From positions 62,001 to 126,000 of the forward strand of contig JACKBC010000012.1 in the NCBI GenBank assembly GCA_020634755.1: a stretch of 64,000 bases of DNA, in the 5' to 3' direction. Positions 50,860 to 57,905 of the stretch are shown in pieces. Below the pieces are notes generated by a model that was not told the DNA's origin, made no database searches, and was given only the letters and a program-made list of their open reading frames with translations. Source of the stretch: Caldilineaceae bacterium (GTDB taxonomy: Bacteria > Chloroflexota > Anaerolineae > Caldilineales > Caldilineaceae). The position numbers and the translations under genes are program-made. Each line of letters opens with the position of its first letter. Position 1 is the stretch's first letter.

Positions 50860-51351
50860 TTACGCCTCTTGTAAATGCGCATCGATAAACCAGAGATGCT
50901 TATCGATTGCCCGCGAGACTTCGGTAAAGAGATCGGCCGTATCTTGATCGCCGTGCTCCGATGCCGTCTCAATGGCCGCGCGGGTCGTAGAGGCATAGTT
51001 GCCAAAGCGCTGGGCCAATACTTCTAGTATCTCTTTGCCCTGATAAATATTAGTGGGAAACTCGGGCAAAGTTGAATCTTTGGCGGCCATGCGCGCCGTG
51101 CCCAGGGGATAGCCGCCCAGAGCCGTTACGCGCTCGGCAATCATGTCTACATATTCCAGCAGACCCTCAGCCAATTCGTCAAAGAATAGATGAAGCTGCA
51201 TAAAGTTCATGCCTTTGACGTTCCAGTGCGCCTGTTTGGTTTGGCTGTAGAGATCAAACGTGTCGGCCAGCTGCTGGTTGAGCAGCGTAATGATGGTGGC
51301 GCGTACTTCGTGCGCCAGATCATTGTGGGTATTAAACATTTTGGTACTCAT
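50860..51351 (-). CDS. dps: Dps-family DNA-protecting ferritin
   Basis: 163 residues from ATG 51351 (AAAGGAG ahead). The intersubunit ferroxidase site is complete: KQAHWNVKG with its His, then LHLFFDELAEGLLEYVDMIAERV giving H, D and E ligands. The rest is a four-helix bundle of usual length. Dodecamers oxidise Fe(II) with peroxide and shield DNA. Neighbours (MscS, USP, HdeD) are also stress-related, but spacing suggests separate transcripts. Confidence 0.95.
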   Translation of the reverse strand: MSTKMFNTHNDLAHEVRATIITLLNQQLADTFDLYSQTKQAHWNVKGMNFMQLHLFFDELAEGLLEYVDMIAERVTALGGYPLGTARMAAKDSTLPEFPTNIYQGKEILEVLAQRFGNYASTTRAAIETASEHGDQDTADLFTEVSRAIDKHLWFIDAHLQEA

Positions 51352-51416
51352 TTTTTACTCCTTTAGAATGAACAGAAAGTAGATGCGCTAAATTCGGTTC
51401 CTTAATCATCAAAGGT

Positions 51417-51500
51417 AGGACTTACGCAAGCCTGAAGAAAAATCGTTTGGATAGTTGTACTCTGCCTGCTTGGCAATCCGCGGGCGCTGCGTAAGTCGTG
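51417..51500. repeat. Family C dispersed element, copy 4
   Basis: AGGACTTACGCAAGCCTG at left and GGCGCTGCGTAAGTCGTG at right. Confidence 0.6.
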
Positions 51501-51517
51501 AAAGTTTGAAACATACA

Positions 51518-51604
51518 CAGTCGATCGCCACGGCCAGAGATAGCGTCGGATTCAACCATCGAGACCGGCGCCTAGATCGCCAACACCGTTGCGGTCTACT
51601 GATA
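51518..51604. repeat. Family A palindromic dispersed element, copy 7
   Basis: CAGTCGATCGCCACGGCC at left and CACCGTTGCGGTCTACTGATA at right, with the inner arms GCGTCGGAT and ACCGGCGCC. Nearly identical to copies at 57590 and 63357 (in either orientation). Confidence 0.7.
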
Positions 51605-51715
51605 CAGAAAAAGTATAAGATATAACCGGGCAAAATGCGCCGGTTGATTGGGTAGAAAGCAGCTGGCCGATATATGGGGTCTTCCCTGTTCTACTGACCA
51701 GTTTGTCCCGCCGAT

Positions 51716-52597
51716 TTACGCGCCGGTTGCAGGCGCCGCCTGCAATGCTGCCGCATGGTGCAATATTACGTTGCTATATGGATAGGGCAGCTCAATGCCG
51801 GCTTGCCCATAGCGGTCAATGATCTGTTCATACAGCGCAAATTCCACCTGGCTGGCATCACCAGCATTGGCGCACCAGGCGCGCAGGCTCAGGGTCACCG
51901 CTGAATCGCCCAGCGCAATCAACGGGCAGTTCACCACCTCTTTTACCAGCGGGTGCGCCTCCGCCAAGTTGACCAGAATCTGACGCGCCTTTTCCACATC
52001 AGAAGCGTAGCTAATGTTGATGGGCACAATGGCCATGGCGCGCGGATCCACGCGGGTCAAATTAACGGTGATCTGGGTGGCCATAACGCTATTGGGGACC
52101 ACAATGTGTCGATTATCAAAGGTTTCCAGGACCGTATAGCCCAACGTCAAGCTGTTGACAACACCAGTTTCTAAGCCAGATGGCGCATTGATCTGCACGC
52201 TGTCGCCCAGGCTAAAGGGGCGATACAGCAAAAGCGAGATACCGGAAATAAAATTGGCCAGCGTACTTTGCGCCGCCAGACCAATGACTACAGCCGAAAC
52301 ACTGACGCCCGTGAGCAATGCTGTCCCCAGTGAATTGAGTACGGGCACTACATGGGCATACAGGGTAAAGGCGATTATATAGACGACGATTTGGGTTACC
52401 TGCGCCAAAAACAGGGTAGTCGTGCGGTCAATGAGTCCGTGCGTATCTCTTTTCAGCGCCGCCGTAAAAGCGGCGCGCAACGTGCGCGCTACAATCAACG
52501 CAATGAGCATGAAGACGACAAAATAGGCCACTGCGCCTACAATTGAATTGGGATTCCACTCGGTTCCGCTAATTAATTTACCAATCTGATTAATCAT
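51716..52597 (-). CDS. Small-conductance mechanosensitive channel (MscS family)
   Basis: 293 residues. Three membrane helices; the pore helix and following region read GVSVSAVVIGLAAQSTLANFISGISLLLYRPFSLGDSVQI, the strongest signature of the family. Then a beta domain (TLGYTVLETFDNRHIVVPNSVM) and a mixed C-terminal domain. It opens under membrane tension to release solutes after osmotic downshock. The ribosome site is weak. It stands alone. Confidence 0.93.
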   Translation of the reverse strand: MINQIGKLISGTEWNPNSIVGAVAYFVVFMLIALIVARTLRAAFTAALKRDTHGLIDRTTTLFLAQVTQIVVYIIAFTLYAHVVPVLNSLGTALLTGVSVSAVVIGLAAQSTLANFISGISLLLYRPFSLGDSVQINAPSGLETGVVNSLTLGYTVLETFDNRHIVVPNSVMATQITVNLTRVDPRAMAIVPINISYASDVEKARQILVNLAEAHPLVKEVVNCPLIALGDSAVTLSLRAWCANAGDASQVEFALYEQIIDRYGQAGIELPYPYSNVILHHAAALQAAPATGA

Positions 52598-52628
52598 GCC
52601 GCTCTCTGCATTCTAGGGCCCTTTTTCA

Positions 52629-52712
52629 GAACGTATGCAAGCCTCTGGAAAAAAATTGGCTGGTCAGCCGCGCTCTTCTTTTTTGACCATTCACTGGTGC
52701 TGCTTAAGGACG
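52629..52712. repeat. Family C dispersed element, copy 5, with overlapping hairpin
   Basis: GAACGTATGCAAGCCTC at left and CTGCTTAAGGACGG at right. It overlaps an inverted repeat at 52687-52740 (CCATTCACTGGTGCTGCTTAAG with its near-complement, 20 of 22) that may act as a terminator of the USP gene. Confidence 0.5.
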
Positions 52713-52758
52713 GTTTGTCTTGAGCAGCGCCAGTGAATGGCCAGAATGTCGGCGGCGG

Positions 52759-53274
52759 CTATGGCTGTGGCTGTGGCACGGCCCAGATGGCAATGCTGTT
52801 CTGCACATGTTTTTGCAGAAAGTCGGCCATGGACGTGCCCAGCAGGCTGTCCAGCAAGTTGTGATGATGTTGGCCAATGACAACGGCTGAGTAGGAGCCA
52901 TTGCGCAGCTCATCCAGCACGGCATGGGCGGCATCCATCGAGTCCCAGCGCGTGTTCGTTTTGATCTGTGTGGTGGGTACACCGGCCTCTTCTAGAATTT
53001 GGCGCGCGCGGTCAAAATATCGTTCTTCTTTCTCTTCTGCATACTCCTCATTTTGGCGCGCAACCTTCTCAATACGAACGCGCTGGGCTTCCGCTTCTGG
53101 AGAGTCATCACCGCCATGTTCCCAGCCAACGGGCAGCAAATAGTGCATGAGCGTGATGTGTGTCTGCTCGGGATCAGCGAGGTTGTTTGCCACCGTGCGC
53201 ACCAGGCTCACGGCTGATGGGCTGTTGCTCAAAGCAACGAGCAGTCGGTTTCCATAGGATTGTGAAGTAGTCAT
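52759..53274 (-). CDS. Universal stress protein (UspA family)
   Basis: 171 residues from ATG 53274 (AAGGAGAATAATA ahead). N-terminal strand RLLVALSNSPSAVSLVRTVA and the C-terminal nucleotide-loop-like VVIGQHHHNLLDSLLGTSMADFLQKHV, which is a degenerate form of the ATP-binding G-x2-G-x9-G-S/T. A long charged helix (EKVARQNEEYAEEKEERYF) lies in the middle. Probably a cytoplasmic stress-response protein; ATP binding is uncertain because of the altered loop. Confidence 0.85.
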   Translation of the reverse strand: MTTSQSYGNRLLVALSNSPSAVSLVRTVANNLADPEQTHITLMHYLLPVGWEHGGDDSPEAEAQRVRIEKVARQNEEYAEEKEERYFDRARQILEEAGVPTTQIKTNTRWDSMDAAHAVLDELRNGSYSAVVIGQHHHNLLDSLLGTSMADFLQKHVQNSIAIWAVPQPQP

Positions 53275-53780
53275 TATTATTCTCCTTATTGAACTTACGT
53301 ACTTCATTACAAAGCCCTAAGCTTTACCCACAAGTGGGGCGAATGGATCTGTGCGCCGCACCGGTCGCAGAGCATAAGGCGAAACAGATCGGTTTGTGGC
53401 CGGTACGTCGCACACTGTCCTCGAGAAACGTCTCGGTCTACCCGTGTGCGACGCACGGTCCAGACGGTGTCTGCGCAGCCACAGCGATCGCGGACCGTGC
53501 GACGCACCTGGCCTCCACTCAGGGCGAGAAAGATGTGGGTAATGGGAAGTACAAAGCCAACGCGCCTTGCGTAAAAATTGTTGGAATCACCGGCGCGGCG
53601 TACGTTCTTTGGTCATCGTTCAAAAATAACTTGTAGATTTAAACCTGTCAGGTCTCGCAGACCTGACAGGTTTGGTAGCCAACTTATTTCTGAACGCTTA
53701 ATTAGATGCATGATGGCTCTGTGCGCTGCACAACCGCTAGGTATCTTGCATGATGGCTCTGTGCGCTGCACAACCGCTAT
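53275..53780. other. Gene-free spacer with several palindromes
   Basis: Contains GTGCGACGCAC-type arms at about 53390-53510 (related to families D and E), a perfect 15-bp palindrome at 53641-53673, and a 40-bp direct duplication from 53707. No gene is seen. Confidence 0.6.
53641..53673. repeat. Perfect palindrome AAACCTGTCAGGTCT type
   Basis: AAACCTGTCAGGTCT and AGACCTGACAGGTTT pair over 15 bp around CGC. No T tract, so it is more likely a repeat than a terminator. Confidence 0.8.
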
Positions 53781-53787
53781 TTATCTT
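53707..53787. repeat. 40-bp direct duplication overlapping the end of the HAD gene
   Basis: GCATGATGGCTCTGTGCGCT begins at 53708 and again at 53748, with the following CACAACCGCTA also repeated. The second copy extends into the stop codon region of the minus-strand HAD gene. It is related to family F (8034, 24474). Confidence 0.8.
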
Positions 53788-54398
53788 CCATCCAAATGCA
53801 AACCCAGTGCGGCCAGCGCTTGGCGAGTGCTGGAGAGCCCCGTATGGTGGATGGCGTGAATGCCCAGCGTGGCCGCCACTTCGACCAGCATGGCGCGATC
53901 ATCAATATAGGTCACCTGCTCTGGTATTGCCTGCATCACATCGAGCGCCAGACGATAGATGTCGAGGTCTGGCTTACGGATGTGCACAAAACAGGATGAA
54001 ATAAAGCAGTCAACAAAATCATCCAGATGAAATGTTTTGATGCGGTGAGTTGTTAATTCGCGTCCTTCGTTGCTCACCACAGTCACTTTTAGCCCATTGG
54101 CCGCTTTTAACCGGGGCAAAAAGTCAAGCATATCCGAATAGGGCTGCGACCGACTAAACATAAACTCTTTGAAGTCCGCACGTGAAAAGGAGCGCGCCTC
54201 ATAAAAGACAATGCGATCAAGATATTCGTCTAGCCCCAGCTTGCCCTCTTCGTAGGTGTCAAAGGTTAGGTGGTGCCGTTCATTCATCTCCCCATAGTCC
54301 AGCTGAAAACGCTCGGCGGCCGCGCGACGTGCGTTGCGGTCCCACCCATTGGTTAGCAGAACACCACCAATATCGACAAAAAGCGTTGTAATCGCCAT
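53781..54398 (-). CDS. HAD-superfamily hydrolase
   Basis: 205 residues from ATG 54398 (GAGGAG about 10 nt ahead; ATG 54407 is too close to it). Motif I is FVDIGGVLL, with Gly where many members have the second Asp, motif II VTVVSNEG, motif III Lys in RKPDLDIY and motif IV VTYIDDRAM. The helical cap is of the HAD_2/epoxide-hydrolase-like kind. It probably removes phosphate from a small metabolite; loss of the second motif I Asp argues against a standard phosphatase. The last residues lie in a duplicated 40-bp segment, so the C-terminus may have been altered by that repeat. Confidence 0.85.
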   Translation of the reverse strand: MAITTLFVDIGGVLLTNGWDRNARRAAAERFQLDYGEMNERHHLTFDTYEEGKLGLDEYLDRIVFYEARSFSRADFKEFMFSRSQPYSDMLDFLPRLKAANGLKVTVVSNEGRELTTHRIKTFHLDDFVDCFISSCFVHIRKPDLDIYRLALDVMQAIPEQVTYIDDRAMLVEVAATLGIHAIHHTGLSSTRQALAALGLHLDGR

Positions 54399-54480
54399 CT
54401 GCTGCATGCTCCTCACCTGCTTGAATTTCCTCAAAAGTGCGGCTTGCTATGCCAAGCGGGCCGCGGCCGCTGGGCGGCTC

Positions 54481-55890
54481 TCAGGACCACTCTGTATGAA
54501 AAACGCCCTGTTGATCAATGCGTTCATAGGTATGAGCGCCAAAATCATCGCGTTGGGCCTGGATTAAATTGGCCGGCAGCCGGGCGCTGCGATAGCCATC
54601 AAAGTAGGCCAGCGACGCCATGAGACCGGGCGTGGGAATACCCATTTGGGCCGCCGCACCCACAATGGAACGCAAATCCGCCATGCGCTCTATAACAACC
54701 TGGCTGAATTTTTCATCCAGCAGCAAGTTGGGCAGGTCGGGTTGGGTTGTATAGGCCCGCCGAATATCTTCCAAGAGCGCTGCTCGAATAATGCAGCCGC
54801 CCCGCCAAATGCGCGCCACCACGCTCAAATCAATATGGTATCCATACGCCGCCGATGCGCTCTGCAGCTGCGCCATGCCTTGGGCATAGCTGATGATCAT
54901 GGTGACGTGGAGGGCGTTATGCAGCTGCGTCAGGAACTCCGCGCGGGCGACGGCTGGTTTTATCTCGGGCCCGGTTAAGAGCTGGCTAGCTGCCGTGCGC
55001 TCTTCTTTCAGGGCGGAGAGATTGCGCATAGCCACGGCGGCATCAATTGTCGGTGTCGGCGTGCCCAGATTCATGGCGTCTTGCGACGTCCACTTGCCGG
55101 TGCCTTTCTGTTTGGCTGCATCCAACACTTCGTCGATGAGCGGTTGGTTTGTCTGTGCATCACGCTTTATGAAAATGTCCGACGTAATTTCCAGCAGAAA
55201 GCTGTTCAGTTCCCCTTGATTCCACTCGGCATATACATAGGATAACTCGGCGTCGGTCAGGCCATAGCCTCGGTGCAGCAGGTCGTAGCTTTCGGCAATT
55301 AACTGCATCAACGCGTACTCAATGCCATTGTGCACCATTTTCACATAGTGGCCAGCCGACCCTGGTCCCATATAGGCCACACAAGGATCCCCATCCACTT
55401 GCGCGGCGGCGGCTTCCAGTACGGGGCGCACCCGCTCATACACATCCTGTGCACCGCCGGGCATCATGCTGGGTCCGTGTCGGGCGCCGTCCTCGCCGCC
55501 CGACACGCCCATGCCAAAAAAGTGAATTCCTTGATTCGCCAATGTCTTCTGGCGCAAATCTGTGTCGGAGAAATGTGAATTACCGGCATCGATAATGAGA
55601 TCGCCGGCGGCTAAATAGGGCAGCAAGTCATGAATCACAGCATCTACGGCATTGCCGGCCGGGACCAGCATCATCACCACACGCGGGCTGCGCAGTAGCG
55701 CCACAAAGTCGGCCACCGTTTTGGCTCCCTGGATGTCGCGCGTGCCCGCCTCTGTCTGCAACTCTGCCACTTTATCGCCATCAAGGTCATAACCCGCCAC
55801 GGCATAACCGTGATCCGCCATATTGAGCAAGAGGTTGCGCCCCATGACGCCCAGGCCCACCATGCCAATTTCATACTGTTGTGAGTTCAT
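54481..55890 (-). CDS. gnd: 6-phosphogluconate dehydrogenase, decarboxylating
   Basis: 469 residues from ATG 55890 (GGAGC ahead), the normal length of the long-form enzyme. Cofactor loop GLGVMGRNLLLNMADHG, then YDLDGDKV; NADP-specific forms have Asn-Arg-Thr there, so the Asp suggests NAD preference. Catalytic segments VSGGEDGARHGPSMMPGG, VKMVHNGIEYALMQL (Lys and Asn) and KGTGKWTSQDA are intact, and the helical C-terminal domain has RAALLEDIRRAY. It converts 6-phosphogluconate to ribulose-5-phosphate and CO2. zwf lies 2 kb away on the other strand. Confidence 0.95.
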   Translation of the reverse strand: MNSQQYEIGMVGLGVMGRNLLLNMADHGYAVAGYDLDGDKVAELQTEAGTRDIQGAKTVADFVALLRSPRVVMMLVPAGNAVDAVIHDLLPYLAAGDLIIDAGNSHFSDTDLRQKTLANQGIHFFGMGVSGGEDGARHGPSMMPGGAQDVYERVRPVLEAAAAQVDGDPCVAYMGPGSAGHYVKMVHNGIEYALMQLIAESYDLLHRGYGLTDAELSYVYAEWNQGELNSFLLEITSDIFIKRDAQTNQPLIDEVLDAAKQKGTGKWTSQDAMNLGTPTPTIDAAVAMRNLSALKEERTAASQLLTGPEIKPAVARAEFLTQLHNALHVTMIISYAQGMAQLQSASAAYGYHIDLSVVARIWRGGCIIRAALLEDIRRAYTTQPDLPNLLLDEKFSQVVIERMADLRSIVGAAAQMGIPTPGLMASLAYFDGYRSARLPANLIQAQRDDFGAHTYERIDQQGVFHTEWS

Positions 55891-55904
55891 GATAAAAGCT
55901 CCAT

Positions 55905-56444
55905 TTAGGCAGTCTTGGTGGAATTTCGCAGCGAAAATCCCAGATAGATCAGCATTGCGCCAAAGAGAATGGCATATGAACCAATGACCCAAACCACAGC
56001 CAGGGCGCCTGCCCCTGGGCGCAGGAACATGAAGATGCCCAATATGACCGAGAGAACGCCCGATATGGCCAGCGCCCATTCCCCTTCAATTTCCTGTCGC
56101 AGACGAATGGCGGCCAAAATTTCAAAGATGCCGGTCATAATCGCCCAGACGGCAATGAAGACGAGCAAAATAACGGCGGTAATGCCTGGCCACAGGAACG
56201 TCAGCACGCCAAACGCAATGCCGGCTACCCCTTCCAACAGCATCCACCAGCGCTCCCCTCCTTGGCTGTGCGCAATCCCGGTGACAATCGCACCGATGCC
56301 GTCGATGAGCGCATATGCACCAAAGAGCAGCACCAATACTTCAACCGTCAGGCCGGGCCAGACAAAGGCCAAGATGCCAAACAGAATGGCGATTGCGCCA
56401 CGCAGGGCCAACAGCCACCAATACCGAGCAAGCGTTGCTAACAT
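55905..56444 (-). CDS. HdeD/DUF308-family membrane protein
   Basis: 179 residues from ATG 56444 (AAGGAGG ahead). Three repeated pairs of helices with the family pattern: RGAIAILFGILAFVWPGLT, EGVAGIAFGVLTFLWPGIT and SGVLSVILGIFMFLRPGAG. E. coli HdeD is linked to acid resistance; the molecular role is unknown. It ends 14 nt before the gnd start and may share its transcript. Confidence 0.9.
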   Translation of the reverse strand: MLATLARYWWLLALRGAIAILFGILAFVWPGLTVEVLVLLFGAYALIDGIGAIVTGIAHSQGGERWWMLLEGVAGIAFGVLTFLWPGITAVILLVFIAVWAIMTGIFEILAAIRLRQEIEGEWALAISGVLSVILGIFMFLRPGAGALAVVWVIGSYAILFGAMLIYLGFSLRNSTKTA

Positions 56445-56561
56445 TGTTTCCTCCTTGTTTGTCGCAATGATGTTGTTAGTAATTACAGCCATGCATAAAT
56501 TGTTTCGAGTATGTTTTCCACCCGAAAAAGAGGTACACGGCGCTGCTTCTAAAATTGCCCG

Positions 56562-56966
56562 CTACTCTTCGATTGACGCTAATAATTGACTGGCTAAGCT
56601 CATGGTTGCCACATCCGATGCCGGGCCGCGCATGGCTTTTAGCAGGTCGTACGTTTGCTTGGAAACGGAGGCATTGCGAGAGTAACAAAAGACGTGATGC
56701 GCCCCCTCGCGCAGCCAGGCGCTAGAGCCATGACTTAAGGCATAGAGCATGGGCACAAGGGCGGCTTCCCCCGCCTTGGCCAAAGCTACGGCGGCCGCCC
56801 AGCGTACGCCAAAGTAGCTGTCCTCCAAGGCAGCAACGAGCCGTTCCAAATTCGCCGGTGAAGGATTGCTGCCCAAATAGTTTGTCGCTTCTTCACGCAG
56901 CGAATTTTCTTGGTGGATGTCGTTCAGTGCTTGCAGCGCTGCTGCTTCTGAATTAAAGGTATGCAT
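56562..56966 (-). CDS. HEAT-repeat-like protein
   Basis: 134 residues. Paired helices of HEAT/PBS-lyase type (LREEATNYLGSNPSPANLERLVAALEDSYFGVRWAAAVALAKAGEAALVPML, here shown only in part: VRWAAAVALAKAGEAA). Such proteins serve as protein-binding scaffolds. No active site. It stands alone upstream of the HdeD gene. Confidence 0.75.
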   Translation of the reverse strand: MHTFNSEAAALQALNDIHQENSLREEATNYLGSNPSPANLERLVAALEDSYFGVRWAAAVALAKAGEAALVPMLYALSHGSSAWLREGAHHVFCYSRNASVSKQTYDLLKAMRGPASDVATMSLASQLLASIEE

Positions 56967-56995
56967 GACTATTTCTTCCCTTCTATAATTAGCTT

Positions 56996-57075
56996 ATGTT
57001 ACGCAAGCCTAGAGGAAAGTCGGCTCGCCGACTTTCCTGTTTCTCTCTAGCAGACTGGCTGTCGCTGCGTAACGT
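56996..57075. repeat. Family B palindromic dispersed element, copy 3
   Basis: ATGTTACGCAAGCCTAGAGG at left and GGCTGTCGCTGCGTAACGT at right, with internal AAAGTCGG/CCGACTTT. It is directly followed by a family A element. Confidence 0.75.
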
Positions 57076-57080
57076 GAGTA

Positions 57081-57147
57081 ATTAGTAGACCGCAACGGTG
57101 TTGTGGCGACCTAGGCATCGGTCTCAAACGATGAATCCGATGCTATT
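57081..57147. repeat. Family A palindromic dispersed element, copy 8 (partial)
   Basis: TAGTAGACCGCAACGGTG, then TAGGCATCGGTCTC and AATCCGATGCTAT. The right terminal arm is missing. Confidence 0.6.
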
Positions 57148-57192
57148 ATCTTTATTATACCTCTATGTACCTTGAATACGCCCTGGCCAAGC

Positions 57193-57522
57193 CTATGCAC
57201 TATGGGGCTCAAAGTCACTTTGTGTAATCAGTAAACAGTTTTCGCAGCCGTGCGGATTGGGCACGTAGCCGTCGGCGGTGCAATCGTTCATCCAATCGCG
57301 ACCGTTGCATAAATAGCGAAACTGATACACTCTATCTGCTGCCAGCCCGATGGTGATCGTCCACTGTCCATCGCGCGCGCGTTGAAATGGATGTGATGTG
57401 CGATTCCAATTGTTAAAATCGCCAACCAGATGAATCGTATCGGCCCAAACCTGGCTGGGGACCGCAAAGGTCACTTCAACAGACAGGAGTTCGCCGTCGA
57501 CAGTATAGATTTTTGTGATCAT
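57193..57522 (-). CDS. CBM48-like (isoamylase N-terminal/AMPK-beta type) glycogen-binding protein
   Basis: 109 residues. The fold is marked by VTFAVPSQVWADTIHLVGDFNNWN, then FQRARDGQWTITIGL and YQFRYLCNGRDWMNDCTADGY, the pattern of glycogen-binding early-set domains. It is a stand-alone domain with no catalytic part. Paired Cys (C-x2-C in CENC) occur near the end. It probably binds alpha-glucan or serves as a regulator of glycogen use. Confidence 0.85.
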   Translation of the reverse strand: MITKIYTVDGELLSVEVTFAVPSQVWADTIHLVGDFNNWNRTSHPFQRARDGQWTITIGLAADRVYQFRYLCNGRDWMNDCTADGYVPNPHGCENCLLITQSDFEPHSA

Positions 57523-57589
57523 AATCCGTCGTCTCTTTTTCGATCTGCTTTGAACAGCAACCGGAGCTAAACGGACGCTTATTGGTTAT

Positions 57590-57676
57590 CAGTACACCGC
57601 AACGGTGTTGGCGATCCAGGCGTAGGTCTCGTTTGGGGGATCCAACGCTGTCTCTTGCGGTTGCAATCTACTGATA
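57590..57676. repeat. Family A palindromic dispersed element, copy 9
   Basis: CAGTACACCGCAACGGTGTT at left and GGTTGCAATCTACTGATA at right. The rest of the 57523-57870 spacer shows nothing clear. Confidence 0.7.
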
Positions 57677-57870
57677 ATTATTATATAGCTGATGATCAAT
57701 AAAAAATCAGGCAATGGTCTAGAAGGACGGAAGTCGATCGATTAGCGTATTACCTGGCCGATGGACTAGTTGCCAATGTTCATCAAGCGGTGGATATGCA
57801 AATGTCAACGCAACCTAGCCTATCTCATATGTGCTGCCAACGCCAAAGACCTCCTAAGCATAATGAGCAC

Positions 57871-57899
57871 TTGGCGTGCGCAACAAAATTCGATAGAAT
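57871..57899 (+). promoter_or_regulatory. Probable promoter of zwf, giving a leaderless transcript
   Basis: TTGGCG (57871-57876) and TAGAAT (57894-57899) are 17 nt apart. The start codon begins at 57906, where transcription would start, and no ribosome-binding site is present. Confidence 0.5.
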
Positions 57900-57905
57900 G
57901 ATTAT

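Larger units (their letters stand above)
51352..51715. other. Gene-free spacer with two repeats
   Basis: Holds family C copy 4 (51417-51500) and family A copy 7 (51518-51604) back to back. The remainder shows nothing. Confidence 0.6.
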
